48,295 nt of DNA, taken from Dehalococcoidia bacterium UBA1123. GTDB taxonomy: Bacteria; Chloroflexota; Dehalococcoidia; Lucifugimonadales; UBA1123. The stretch's first letter is position 1; each line of letters starts with the position of its first letter. The notes under the pieces are model-generated. The model worked only from the letters and a program-made list of their open reading frames with translations, was not told the origin of the DNA and did not search any database. The translations under genes and the position numbers were made by a program. Shown in pieces: positions 15,632 to 24,339 of this stretch. The stretch spans positions 1 through 48,295 of the forward strand of contig DCAW01000118.1 of NCBI GenBank assembly GCA_002313895.1, given 5' to 3'.

Positions 15632-18490
15632 CTATCCGTCGAGCCACCGTTCAATTTTGTCCGGCAATTCTCGCATGGAACACGGTTCGACTGTGACAGG
15701 AGGAAGGGACTGAATGAACGCCTGCCCGTACCGTCTAGTGAGGATTCGCTGGTCCAGAATTACGGCGACACCTCGATCGGTTTTCGTCCTGATAAGACGG
15801 CCAAAACCTTGCCTAAGTTTCAGAATTGCTTGAGGCACCGCATATTGGTTAAACGAGTTTTCATATTGTTCGGAACGGGCTGCAAAGACTGGCTCTGAAG
15901 GCACGTTGAATGGCAATCGCGCAACCAATAGCACTCTCAGAGCGTCTCCTGCGAGATCAACGCCCTCCCAAAAGCTGGAAGTTCCGAGCAGCACGGTTTC
16001 CGGGTTTTCCAGGAACCGTGACACAAGTTGTTGAGGAGTGCCATCCACCCCTTGGGCCAGCACATTTATTCCAGCCGATTTCATTGGCCCCCGAATTGCC
16101 GTGGCGCATGCTCTAAGCGACGCATGTGAAGTGAAGAGCGCCATCGCACGACCACCGGACGATTGGGCGGCCTGGATCACCGCCCAATTGACTGCACGCT
16201 GGTAATCGTCGGCGTTTGGCTCCGGCATATCCCTGGGAACACAGAGCAGCGCCGCATCTTCGTAGTTGAACGGCGAACCCAGAAGCAACTGATCGGCGTC
16301 GTTGAATCCGACACGCTCAATCAAATGCTTGAAGTTGCCGTCTGTACTGAGCGTGGCGCTGGTCAGAACCACTGATTCCTTGTCCGAATAGAGAAGTTTA
16401 TCGAGCGTGTCCCCCACATCCAATGGCGCCGCGTGAAGTATGATGCCCTGACTCCGTGAGTTTTTCGTGGCCCAATATATTCCGTCATCTTGCGGGTTGA
16501 CCACGAACTCAGCTAGCCGCTTTCTCAACTCGGCGTTGCTTTGAGTCGCTTCGGTCACTTCTGTCATCAACCCGTCGTAGCCGGGAATGTTGCTTTCATC
16601 AAGCCCTACAAGAGATTTGTGAAGCTCGCTCAGAACCGTTCCAATTTCGGCGATGAGGATGTCAGCGTTCTCCCAGGCGATCTCCAATTCGGACCACACT
16701 GGTTGGGAGCGAGTTGCGCTGGTGACCCGCGACTCATCGTTCTGACGCCGTTGCCCTTCTGTAGCGTCGAACAGTGCCGAAGTCAGTCCATTAAACAACA
16801 GGGCTAATCGTTCTCTGGCTTGTGGCAGTTGAAGCGCCGCCTTCCCGCTCGCTTCCTCAACAGATTTTTGGCGCGACGCGCCGGACGCCGAGCGGCGGAT
16901 CGCGCTCAGAGTTTCGTTAAACAGTCCGCGTTCCCCGATCATGGACTGAAATTGATCGTCGAACGCCGCCTGTGGAAGCTCAAAACCAAGTTGGCGTGTT
17001 GCTTCATCCTCCAGATGGTGAGCCTCGTCAACGATGAGAATGTCGTACTCCGGGATCACTGACCCTCCCATTGCCAGGTCCGACAGCAACAACGCGTGAT
17101 TGACGACGACGATGTGGGATGCGGCAGCTTTCTCTCTCGACGCGCGTAGGAAACAGGGGCCGCCAGATGAAATGCAATCCTGCGCTCCCTGAGCGGACAA
17201 TCGTTCCCACGGCGCAGCCGCAGACCGGTGACCCAGATTGAGTTCGGAACGGTCTCCGGTTTCGGTGGTTTGGAGCCACCGCAATGTTTTCGCCAGCATG
17301 CGAGCTTCCGTTTCGTCGGCGTTGTCAGAGGCTTGGAGATTCTGCCACTTCCGCACACACAGGTAGTTCGCCCTGCCCTTCAACTGGGTGAAGTGAACAT
17401 CGAGATCGGAGAGTTCAGGCACGCTTGCCATGCCTTTTAGCATCGCAGGCAGGTCTTTTGTGACCAACTGTTCTTGGAGGTTGATCGTGTTGGTGGACAC
17501 GACGACTCGGCGGTTGTTGAGAGCGGCGTAAATAGCGGCGGGAAGCAAATAGGCCATGGACTTGCCGACGCCGGTTCCCGCTTCGACAATTAACCTGCCT
17601 CCAGAATTGAGCGAATCGGTGACTGCTCCGGCCATTTCGATCTGCTCGGGTCGTTCGTCGAAATTATTCAATGCTTCCGCGAATACGCTCCCCGATTGGA
17701 GCATATCCTCCACCAGCGATCTGTCAACTGGGACAAGGCGCTCATTGGGCCGGAGAGGGCGGTCGTGTTTCAAACGCTGGCTGAGCGCTCGTGTGTCCAA
17801 CCCAAACATCAACTGGGCGCGGTCTCGTGGCGCGCCGCCAACAGGAATGTCTCCGATTTTCGGCCGGCTACGGGTTCCTGTGGAGTTCATGGAATTTAGA
17901 ATGTGCCGCAATTTCCAGCCCGACCGTTGGGCCAAGCGATTCATTTCTGTCAGCGTGGGCTCGTCAAGATCAGCTAGTTCCCGGACCAACGTCACGAACA
18001 CCTGACGGGTCGCCTGAGCGTCGTCCACCGCCCTATGTGGATTAATGTGAGTGGCACTAAGTAGCCCAGCCAGCGCTTCCAAACCATAAGCTTTCGCGTC
18101 CGGTCTCAGCACATAAGCTAGTTCCCACGTGTCGCAAATCTGATTGGACAATCGCATGCCTTTGGCTCGAAGAAATCCGAGGTCGAACTCAACATTGTGC
18201 CCTACGATAGGCGCAGATCCGAGGAACACGGCGAGTTTAGGCGCTATGCTTCCGAATGCGGGCGCGTTATCGACGTCTTCTTGGACGATGCCCGTCAAAT
18301 CAGTGATGAAATCGGACAACTGCCGTCCCGGATTCACGAAACTTTGGAACGTCTCAACTTCTTCGTCGCCGACAAATTTTACGGCGCCAACTTCGATTAT
18401 CTCGTCAGACTCTGGCGAAAGACCAGTCGTTTCGAGATCCAGGGCGATCCACGCTTCATCCAGCGGCGACGTTTTTTGCAATAGAGTCAT
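15632..18490 (-). CDS. dinG: DinG-type ATP-dependent helicase with N-terminal DEDDh 3'-5' exonuclease
   Basis: A 952-residue two-domain protein. Residues ~12-170 are a DnaQ/epsilon-like exonuclease: A-L-D-L-E-T-T-G carries the first D and E, G-H-N-V-E-F-D the second D, and H-R-A-V-D-D-A the H and final D. From ~270 it is an XPD/DinG superfamily 2 helicase with Walker A E-A-G-T-G-V-G-K-S, D-E-A-H box V-D-E-A-H-H-L, and C-terminal S-F-W-E-G-V-D and R-Q-G-F-G-R-L-I-R motifs. Between the Walker boxes are N-Y-L-C, Q-D-C and G-P-C-F, only three of the four cysteines expected for an iron-sulphur cluster. The exonuclease-helicase fusion is the arrangement seen in Firmicutes DinG. Confidence 0.93.
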   Translation of the reverse strand: MTLLQKTSPLDEAWIALDLETTGLSPESDEIIEVGAVKFVGDEEVETFQSFVNPGRQLSDFITDLTGIVQEDVDNAPAFGSIAPKLAVFLGSAPIVGHNVEFDLGFLRAKGMRLSNQICDTWELAYVLRPDAKAYGLEALAGLLSATHINPHRAVDDAQATRQVFVTLVRELADLDEPTLTEMNRLAQRSGWKLRHILNSMNSTGTRSRPKIGDIPVGGAPRDRAQLMFGLDTRALSQRLKHDRPLRPNERLVPVDRSLVEDMLQSGSVFAEALNNFDERPEQIEMAGAVTDSLNSGGRLIVEAGTGVGKSMAYLLPAAIYAALNNRRVVVSTNTINLQEQLVTKDLPAMLKGMASVPELSDLDVHFTQLKGRANYLCVRKWQNLQASDNADETEARMLAKTLRWLQTTETGDRSELNLGHRSAAAPWERLSAQGAQDCISSGGPCFLRASREKAAASHIVVVNHALLLSDLAMGGSVIPEYDILIVDEAHHLEDEATRQLGFELPQAAFDDQFQSMIGERGLFNETLSAIRRSASGASRQKSVEEASGKAALQLPQARERLALLFNGLTSALFDATEGQRRQNDESRVTSATRSQPVWSELEIAWENADILIAEIGTVLSELHKSLVGLDESNIPGYDGLMTEVTEATQSNAELRKRLAEFVVNPQDDGIYWATKNSRSQGIILHAAPLDVGDTLDKLLYSDKESVVLTSATLSTDGNFKHLIERVGFNDADQLLLGSPFNYEDAALLCVPRDMPEPNADDYQRAVNWAVIQAAQSSGGRAMALFTSHASLRACATAIRGPMKSAGINVLAQGVDGTPQQLVSRFLENPETVLLGTSSFWEGVDLAGDALRVLLVARLPFNVPSEPVFAARSEQYENSFNQYAVPQAILKLRQGFGRLIRTKTDRGVAVILDQRILTRRYGQAFIQSLPPVTVEPCSMRELPDKIERWLDG

Positions 18491-18643
18491 AAATATTCGA
18501 TTCTCAAAATTGTTGCACCGGTCGGCGGTTTGCTGTTGTTTTGTTCAACCAATTCAGTCTGCATACAGCATACGGGTCCAGTTTGCGGGCGGATAGGCGG
18601 TTGGGACGCGTGGGTTGCGAAAGTATTAATTCGGCAATTGTGC

Positions 18644-19339
18644 CTACGGCGAATCGACGAGTGAGTGAACATTTCCTGACCCATCTCGGAAGCCTGGAGA
18701 GTAATGTTTCGCTTTCAGAGCCTCCACAAGGTCAGATTCGCTCTTAATATCACGGTTGAAAATTGTGACTCCCTTGCCCAGGCCGTGCGCGGAATGAACA
18801 TCGCTGCCCCCGGTGCCGTGAAATCCCAGGGCTGTCGCGACATCTGAGGCATAACTGTTTTCCTGGCTCGTGTTCGAGCCGTTGACGACCTCTATATCGT
18901 CGACGAGATTGAAAAGCGGATGATTGGCCGCATCGCTCGCAGACTCTGGAATTTGGCGACCTTTTGGGAACAGGAGATTCGTGTTGTAAGGCGGCCTGTT
19001 GAAGAAATTTCTGAAGGGATGTGCCGAGATCATCACGCCCCCGGCGTTGTCCACCGCCTTGCGAAGCTCGGATGCTTTGTGCATTCCTGCCACATACCTG
19101 TGCATGCCGAACACCAAAATGTGTCCCATATCGGTATCCACTTCCAAAGCTCGAATAACCGCAAGTCCGGCATCTTCGAACGCCTGGTCGAACTCAGGCT
19201 GCTCCCAGCCGCCACTGTGTTCGGTTAGGCAAACACCGCTCAACCCCAGACGAGTTGCCTCGTTCACCAACTGCTCTGGGGTGAGACTGCTGTCACTGCT
19301 TCCACGGACCGTATGAACATGCAGGTCGAATATTGCCAA
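18644..19339 (-). CDS. PHP-domain metal-dependent phosphoesterase
   Basis: A 231-residue protein of the polymerase-and-histidinol-phosphatase superfamily (TrpH/YciV-like). Metal ligands are visible as D-L-H-V-H-T near the N-terminus, L-T-E-H-S-G at ~40, E-V-D and H-I-L-V-F-G at ~65-77, S-A-H-P-F near 105 and G-G-S-D-V-H at ~185. This set fits a di- or tri-nuclear phosphatase acting on nucleotides or small phosphoesters. The substrate is not determined. It sits alone between the repair helicase (153 bases downstream, no feature seen in the gap) and a small membrane gene. Confidence 0.85.
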   Translation of the reverse strand: MAIFDLHVHTVRGSSDSSLTPEQLVNEATRLGLSGVCLTEHSGGWEQPEFDQAFEDAGLAVIRALEVDTDMGHILVFGMHRYVAGMHKASELRKAVDNAGGVMISAHPFRNFFNRPPYNTNLLFPKGRQIPESASDAANHPLFNLVDDIEVVNGSNTSQENSYASDVATALGFHGTGGSDVHSAHGLGKGVTIFNRDIKSESDLVEALKAKHYSPGFRDGSGNVHSLVDSP

Positions 19340-19390
19340 TCATTTCTCCGATCGCGTCGTCGAACTAAATATGTTGAGTCTAGAAGTCGG

Positions 19391-19804
19391 TTACGAAGCG
19401 AAGACAGGCAGCAACCAACCGAATATGCCTCCTGCTGCAAGAGCTATGCCCATAATTCCGTGCCAGACCTTCCGGAGTATATATGCGACAGGCGCCGCCA
19501 GTATCGGAAAAGCGGTCAACACTCCGAACGAGTATGTGAGATTCGAAGTCCCAAGCCCGCCACCGGGCGCGGCGTTTTCAAGAGCGAGTAATGAGACTCC
19601 AAGGATCACTCCAATGAACCCCCAGATCGGGTAAGACAAAACGACTATTGCCATAATGAGACCGCCCGGCGGGAATCTCGCGAGGTAAACGGCTAGACTC
19701 GGAGATGGGTCTTTGATTAGCAGGAATGCCAAGAACATGCCGGCGGCGACAAACACTGACGCCATCAACGCTCCGGTCGCCATTCCAGCCACGAGAGCGT
19801 TCAT
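19391..19804 (-). CDS. Small polytopic membrane protein of unknown function
   Basis: A 137-residue protein with four hydrophobic segments at ~5-30, ~45-75, ~85-110 and ~112-135. It is rich in Gly and Ala, with no soluble domain. I do not recognise a family. The ATG at 19804 overlaps the ispE stop as TAATG, so it is almost certainly translated by coupling to ispE. A longer start at TTG 19828 inside ispE is possible but needs no invoking. Confidence 0.6.
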   Translation of the reverse strand: MNALVAGMATGALMASVFVAAGMFLAFLLIKDPSPSLAVYLARFPPGGLIMAIVVLSYPIWGFIGVILGVSLLALENAAPGGGLGTSNLTYSFGVLTAFPILAAPVAYILRKVWHGIMGIALAAGGIFGWLLPVFAS

Positions 19805-20667
19805 TATTGGCTGCTTGTCGGGTTCCAAGCCGAAACCAGATGAGAGTTCCAGCGGTTTTTGTGTTGCAACAACAGATGGAGAGCCGTTCCGACTTCCTTC
19901 TGGGCCACTGGCGCAAATAGTGTTGGCCCGCTGCCCGCCACATGTATTTCTCGGGCGCCCAACGCCTCGAAGCCTCGCCAGTATTCATCGAGACCGCTTA
20001 CCGTCGAAAGGGCCACTTCATCGAATGCATTGAAGAAAAACTGAGGCGGTGCGTCTCCACCACCGCGAATCCGAGCTTCGAGTTTTCGCGTCAACGCCCC
20101 ACGAGTGTAATTGGACGGAGGAAAGTTGGAAAACATTGCGGCGGTTTTATGTTCGACTTCGATGTCAGGGCAAAGCAACACGAGCCAGGGAAGTTCAACA
20201 GGAGGCAACGATCGCACCCGTTCGCCTCGACCTGTGAGCATCGCCGCCCCGCCGGTCAACAGAAACGGGATGTCTGATCCGAGTTCGGACGCGATGCCTT
20301 CGAGTTCGCGAAGGGCGAGTTCGAGTTTCCAATGCTGATTCAAGCCCACCAGGACTGCCGCGGCGTCAGCGCTTCCGCCGCCCAACCCTGCAGATACAGG
20401 GATTCGCTTGTAGATTCTGATCTTTGCCCCCAAATCGGTCTTCGACTTTTCCCTCAACAGATCTGCGGCGCGGTATGCGAGGTTATCCCTCGCGTCTAAC
20501 CCTTCGATCTCGCATTCAACCTCAAGAGACTCACTGTGATCAATGACCACTGTGTCGTGCAACGAGATTGTCTGGACCACCGAAACGATTTCGTGAAATC
20601 CATCGTCTCTTCGCCGTAGAATCTCCAACGTTAGGTTGATTTTTGCGTGCGCTTCGAGTTTCAGCAT
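19804..20667 (-). CDS. ispE: 4-diphosphocytidyl-2-C-methyl-D-erythritol kinase
   Basis: A 287-residue GHMP kinase that phosphorylates CDP-methylerythritol in the MEP isoprenoid pathway. The front reads A-H-A-K-I-N-L-T-L-E-I, with the catalytic-site Lys. The GHMP ATP loop P-V-S-A-G-L-G-G-G-S-A-D-A-A-A is at ~95-110, and the C-terminal glycine motif is V-A-G-S-G-P-T-L-F-A. The order rsmA-ispE is widely conserved in bacteria and supports the calls. It starts 28 bases after rsmA on the same strand and overlaps the following membrane gene by one base. Confidence 0.96.
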   Translation of the reverse strand: MLKLEAHAKINLTLEILRRRDDGFHEIVSVVQTISLHDTVVIDHSESLEVECEIEGLDARDNLAYRAADLLREKSKTDLGAKIRIYKRIPVSAGLGGGSADAAAVLVGLNQHWKLELALRELEGIASELGSDIPFLLTGGAAMLTGRGERVRSLPPVELPWLVLLCPDIEVEHKTAAMFSNFPPSNYTRGALTRKLEARIRGGGDAPPQFFFNAFDEVALSTVSGLDEYWRGFEALGAREIHVAGSGPTLFAPVAQKEVGTALHLLLQHKNRWNSHLVSAWNPTSSQ

Positions 20668-20695
20668 GTCGAATTGATATTCGCTCGTTTGTGAA

Positions 20696-21559
20696 TCAAG
20701 GGTTCACAGTCCGCCATTGATTGTAGACGTCCCCCCACTCTGCCACTGACAGGGTTTCGGGTCGACGTTTGGGGTCAATGCCGGCCGCTTCGAGCATGAC
20801 GCCTGCAATCTCGCTCGTCACCTTTAGGCCGTTCCTCAGGCTGTTTTTGATCTGTTTGCGCGGGGCGCTGAATCCAGCGATGACCAAATCGAAAAAATCT
20901 TCGTCAGATATAAGATCGAGGGCTGGTTGGTCGTACACGTCGATGCGGACCACGGCAGATGTGACTTTTGGCGCAGGTCGAAAAGCCCTGGGAGGCACTG
21001 TGAACGCCACCTTGACCGAGCCGTACAGTTGGATCATCACTGACAACAAACCCATGTCTCCCGGCTGAGCGGCCATGGTTCGGGCGACTTCTCGTTGCAC
21101 CATGAAGACAAGGATTGATGGTTTGCGCTCGGCTGTGAGAAATCTACGCACGATGCGATTGGCCGCATAATATGGCAGATTTGCCAGTAGCTTGTAGCGT
21201 TCACCAGCGTTGATAAATTGGTCGACGGACACGTCTCTGGCGTCGCCGTGAATTATCTCTACGCCAGGGTCATTAGAAAAGCGCCCCTGTAGTTCCGACG
21301 CCAATTCCGAGTCGAGTTCTATTGCCACGAGCCTCTTGCAGGTTTCAGCCAGATGCCTAGTCAAAGCTCCTCTGCCCGGCCCGATCTCTAGGACTGTGTC
21401 ATCCGAACTGATGTCGGCGGCAGAGATGATTTTTTTGGCGACACGCGAGTCAACGAGAAAATTTTGGCCCAGGGATTTTTTAGGCTTGGACCGCGTCACA
21501 CTTCGAACAGGTGTTCCCGTTTTGGGGGTCATCAATGGCACCGTAGGAATATGGGGCAT
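20696..21559 (-). CDS. rsmA: 16S rRNA adenine dimethyltransferase
   Basis: A 287-residue SAM-dependent enzyme that dimethylates two adjacent adenines in helix 45 of 16S rRNA late in small-subunit assembly. Motifs are K-S-L-G-Q-N-F-L (family start), the SAM loop L-E-I-G-P-G-R-G-A-L-T, acidic E-L-D, and the catalytic N-L-P-Y-Y near residue 127. The C-terminal helical domain contains P-R-K-Q-I-K-N-S-L-R. An N-terminal extension of about 25 residues precedes the domain. ATG 21559 lies 18 bases after the 3' end of the SRP RNA, so the two may be co-transcribed. Confidence 0.96.
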   Translation of the reverse strand: MPHIPTVPLMTPKTGTPVRSVTRSKPKKSLGQNFLVDSRVAKKIISAADISSDDTVLEIGPGRGALTRHLAETCKRLVAIELDSELASELQGRFSNDPGVEIIHGDARDVSVDQFINAGERYKLLANLPYYAANRIVRRFLTAERKPSILVFMVQREVARTMAAQPGDMGLLSVMIQLYGSVKVAFTVPPRAFRPAPKVTSAVVRIDVYDQPALDLISDEDFFDLVIAGFSAPRKQIKNSLRNGLKVTSEIAGVMLEAAGIDPKRRPETLSVAEWGDVYNQWRTVNP

Positions 21560-21577
21560 AGTGAAGAAGAAATGTTA

Positions 21578-21844
21578 GGCCGTGCACCGCCCTTCGATCC
21601 CTTCCGCCGGCATTTTCGGCGGCTCCAACTCAAGTCAGGTGGACCCGCGGCGCACGAAAGTTACCACTTACCGCTGCTTTCTTCCGAACCTGACGGAGTT
21701 CGCAGGCTTCCGCCGCGCAGGACCCAACTCTCAACATCAGAAACCGCCAACAGAGGCTGCGCAAAGAAGACCTCAGGGAGGAATTCAGCCTCGCTAGAGC
21801 GGATTGCGAGTTCAGGGCACCGCTATCTCCCCGCCTAGCACGAC
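21578..21844 (-). ncRNA. ffs: Signal recognition particle RNA, large type with Alu domain
   Basis: Reading the minus strand, the 5' end GTCGTGCTAGGCGGGGAG is followed by TAGCGGTGCCCTG and GCAATCCGCTCTAGC, the Alu-domain signature of Bacillus-type scRNA. The domain IV core GTCAGGTTCGGAAGAAAGCAG lies near 21700-21680, with symmetric-loop flanks. The ends pair (GTCGTGC with GCACGGC). At about 267 bases it is the long form, not the 4.5S form. It binds Ffh and targets ribosomes translating membrane proteins. It fills most of the 340-base gap between rsmA and the Nudix gene. Confidence 0.97.
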
Positions 21845-21852
21845 CTGACATA

Positions 21853-21881
21853 ATGGTAGGTCACGGCCTATGCTGTGTCAA
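21853..21881 (-). promoter_or_regulatory. Promoter of the SRP RNA
   Basis: Minus-strand consensus TTGACA (21881-21876), a 17-base spacer and TACCAT (21858-21853). The start expected about seven bases downstream coincides with the 5' end of the SRP RNA. The perfect -35 and the fitting distance make this one of the better promoters in the window. Confidence 0.7.
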
Positions 21882-21903
21882 TTGCAAACCCGCACAGCGG
21901 GGG

Positions 21904-22398
21904 TTATTTGACAAAAGGAATTGGAGAACGAAGCAAAGCATCTTCGATTCTAATCTTGTGAGACAAGACCACATGGTCGGGTAAAGAATTGACCTGATTG
22001 TACCGAAGTTCCGTGCTTTCATCCGACATCTGGAGTGTGCCGCCCGTGGCTGTGCATTCAAACACTATGGACAGAATGTGCGCCGTATTACCGTCGGGAT
22101 ACTGAACGAAGCAGAGATTATCAGGGTGTGAGTAGACGCCCACAAGCCGCATGATCTCAACTACGAGACCAGTCTCCTCAAGCACCTCCCGAACCACAGC
22201 ATCCTGAGCTGACTCGCCTATCTCGACGTGACCACCCGGCAGCCCCCACCACCCGTTGTCAGAGCGTTTCTCAAGCAAGATGCAACCATCGTCATCGAAA
22301 ATTATCGCGTTCGCGCCCACTCCGAGGCGCGATGGCATCCCAGCCAGAGGCATCCCGGTGTTGTCTCGATATTTCGTCCAATCGAAATTGAAATCCAT
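21904..22398 (-). CDS. Nudix hydrolase
   Basis: A 164-residue protein with a complete Nudix box at ~55-77: G-G-H-V-E-I-G-E-S, then V-V-R-E-V-L-E-E-T-G-L. These give the metal-binding R-E-x-x-E-E core. The strand before it (G-A-N-A-I-I-F-D-D-D-G-C-I-L-L-E-K-R) and the W-W-G-L-P-G-G entry are typical of MutT/ADP-ribose-type enzymes. It hydrolyses nucleoside diphosphates linked to another group; the substrate is not readable. It is 36 bases after the methyltransferase gene on the same strand. Confidence 0.88.
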   Translation of the reverse strand: MDFNFDWTKYRDNTGMPLAGMPSRLGVGANAIIFDDDGCILLEKRSDNGWWGLPGGHVEIGESAQDAVVREVLEETGLVVEIMRLVGVYSHPDNLCFVQYPDGNTAHILSIVFECTATGGTLQMSDESTELRYNQVNSLPDHVVLSHKIRIEDALLRSPIPFVK

Positions 22399-22434
22399 TT
22401 ATGCTCCAATGCCAAGGTGGGCCAGGCTTGCGAC

Positions 22435-23082
22435 CTAGACCGTCGCGACACCGACTATGTTAGGAATCGTAATAGGCACGCCAACTGACAGGCTAAACCT
22501 TCGACACTCCACCTGAGAAAACCCCGCTCGCCCTATTTCACCGGACAGGTCTCGGTTGAGGTTACAACCGGTCGTGGCGAACTTCCAAATTGGATTAAAA
22601 AGCCCCTGCCAGATGCCGAGGAGCTTGTGAGTAGACACAACGTGTTCATAGAACAGGAATCTGCCGCCAGGTTTTAGAACTCGACGAACCTCAGATACGA
22701 CGCTCTCGACATCGGAAACCATGCACAGCACCAGCGTCGTGACAGCGGTATCGAACGAGGCGTCTTCGAATGGCAAGTTCTCTCCAAAACCAGGCGCAAT
22801 AGTTACCGACCTGCCCAGTTTCTCTGCGTTGCGTTGGAGCCGGACGGCCATGTGGGGATTTGGTTCAACGAACGTGAGGTCGGCGCCTGGTGGGTAAAAT
22901 TCCAGATTAGCGCCAGTGCCTCCGCCGATCTCCAACACTTTTCCGTTCGCTAACCCAGCAGTCAATCGCCTGTAAGGAATGACCCTGTTTTCGACGCCGG
23001 CATTCAGCAAGTCGTACCACGCCGCAAATAGCCGCTTGCTCATACCGTTGTAACCCAGGCTATCGTAATCGTGTTCTGTCAT
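22435..23082 (-). CDS. Class I SAM-dependent methyltransferase, UbiE-like
   Basis: About 215 residues from the ATG at 23082 (a TTG at 23118 in frame would add twelve). The SAM fold is clear: motif I V-L-E-I-G-G-G-T-G-A-N-L near residue 55, acidic F-V-E-P-N-P-H, A-P-G-F-G-E-N-L-P-F, the motif-IV strand F-D-T-A-V-T-T-L-V-L-C and V-L-K-P-G-G-R-F-L-F-Y-E-H. The motifs match UbiE/COQ5-like small-molecule methyltransferases such as phosphatidylethanolamine or quinone types. It has no pathway neighbours, so the substrate stays open. Confidence 0.82.
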   Translation of the reverse strand: MTEHDYDSLGYNGMSKRLFAAWYDLLNAGVENRVIPYRRLTAGLANGKVLEIGGGTGANLEFYPPGADLTFVEPNPHMAVRLQRNAEKLGRSVTIAPGFGENLPFEDASFDTAVTTLVLCMVSDVESVVSEVRRVLKPGGRFLFYEHVVSTHKLLGIWQGLFNPIWKFATTGCNLNRDLSGEIGRAGFSQVECRRFSLSVGVPITIPNIVGVATV

Positions 23083-23128
23083 GAGCACAATTTGACCAGT
23101 TCCCTCCCTGAGTGTCAAACTTCGGCGA

Positions 23129-23137
23129 TGTTATAAT
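23129..23137 (+). promoter_or_regulatory. Extended -10 promoter upstream of trxB
   Basis: TG-T-TATAAT: a perfect -10 hexamer at 23132-23137 with the TG extension at 23129-23130, and no good -35. It implies a transcript starting near 23144 with a leader of about 195 bases before the reductase start. Confidence 0.5.
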
Positions 23138-23199
23138 TTTATGGAGCATGAATTGTGTCTGAACCGAAACGTGCAGGTCCGGGCCGAACTCGTAGTCGG

Positions 23200-23236
23200 C
23201 ACCAGCCAGACGCTGGTGATGTTATCAGGAAGATAA
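23200..23236 (+). other. Two tandem hairpins in the long trxB leader
   Basis: CACCAGC (23200-23206) pairs perfectly with GCTGGTG (23212-23218) around CAGAC. Four bases later, TTATC (23222-23226) pairs with GATAA (23232-23236) around AGGAA. They lie in the otherwise gene-free 23119-23339 stretch between a strong -10 element and trxB. I do not recognise a known riboswitch; it may be a regulatory leader or part of a small RNA. Confidence 0.35.
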
Positions 23237-23339
23237 TGCCCCACGGGAACCGTCGCGAATCGCCCGCGCATCCAATCAAGTGACAGTTGATCTGAAACAC
23301 GGTCAATATCGACCCTAAAAAGTATCAGGAAGTGAAGAG

Positions 23340-24326
23340 TTGGCAGACCAAAATACGCATTACGACGTCTTGATAATCGGGCAGGGAGCATCATCATATT
23401 CGGCGGCGATGTACGTGGCCCGTTATCAGATGAAGCCCATCATATTCGGCGCGATATTCGGCGGAGAAACTGCCACTGGTGGCGTCATCGAAAATTACCC
23501 GGGTTATCCAGAGATTGATGGCTTCGAGTTGATGTTGAAATTCCGCGAGCAAGCAGAAAAGTACAATGTGCCCATAGTTGACGGGAATATTGTCAAAGCG
23601 GCCAAGCTTGTCGACGGGTTCGAGGTGACGACGGAGGAGGGAGAGACCTATCGTGGCGCTTCAATAATTCTGGGTGTTGGCCGGGAGCGTCGAACGCTAG
23701 GTTTGGATCATGAAACTGAATGGATGGGTCGTGGAGTGTCTTACTGCGCGACTTGCGATGCTCCGATTCACCGGGGAAACACCGTTGCGGTTGTTGGCGG
23801 CGGAGACTCGGCAGTCAAAGGCGCAGTTCTACTCGGCAAGTACGCTAAGAGGGTGTACATCATATACCGCCAGGGAAGCTTCACTCGTCCTGAGCCGATA
23901 AACCTGGCACAACTTGACGCTTCCTCGAACGTCGAACCGATATTCAATACTCAGATCGTCGAGTTGCTCGGCGATGATGGCTTGACTGGAGTTGTGCTGA
24001 GCCAGGAACATAACGGAAGCAGCAAATTGACTCTAGACGGCGTGTTCATCGAGATCGGCGCGGACCCGCGGGTGGATTTGCCAAACCAGTTGGGTCTCGA
24101 TCTGAACGATGTGAACGAAGTCATCGTCGACAAGGCCGGGACTACCAACATCGAAGGCGTCTTCGCCGCCGGTGACTTGACTGACGCATCCGGAGACCTC
24201 AAACAGACAATAACAGCTTCCGCCCAAGGCGCGATAGCCGCCACGTCGGCTTATGCTTACGCATCCGAACACGCCAACAGTTACGAGACACAGGCTATGG
24301 GATACAGTCTGGTCGAGGTAGATTAA
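23340..24326 (+). CDS. Thioredoxin reductase-like flavoprotein with altered nucleotide site
   Basis: A 328-residue low-molecular-weight thioredoxin reductase. It begins at TTG 23340. The redox pair is C-A-T-C in S-Y-C-A-T-C-D-A-P near residue 137, and the second Rossmann loop is V-V-G-G-G-D-S-A-V-K-G. The C-terminal FAD segment T-N-I-E-G-V-F-A-A-G-D-L-T-D is intact. Two departures: the first FAD loop reads G-Q-G-A-S-S rather than G-G-G-P-A-G, and the H-R-R-x-x-x-R NADPH motif is replaced by I-I-Y-R-Q-G-S-F-T-R. NADPH may therefore not be the donor. It could serve the redoxin or glutaredoxin of this window, but they are 12 kb apart, so this is a guess. Confidence 0.85.
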   Translation: MADQNTHYDVLIIGQGASSYSAAMYVARYQMKPIIFGAIFGGETATGGVIENYPGYPEIDGFELMLKFREQAEKYNVPIVDGNIVKAAKLVDGFEVTTEEGETYRGASIILGVGRERRTLGLDHETEWMGRGVSYCATCDAPIHRGNTVAVVGGGDSAVKGAVLLGKYAKRVYIIYRQGSFTRPEPINLAQLDASSNVEPIFNTQIVELLGDDGLTGVVLSQEHNGSSKLTLDGVFIEIGADPRVDLPNQLGLDLNDVNEVIVDKAGTTNIEGVFAAGDLTDASGDLKQTITASAQGAIAATSAYAYASEHANSYETQAMGYSLVEVD

Positions 24327-24339
24327 TCGTAAAAACAAA

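Noticed and set aside
23131..23397. 88-codon minus-strand frame across the trxB leader
   Set aside because: No family features, poor start, and it overlaps the start of trxB; the hairpins are better explained as RNA structure.
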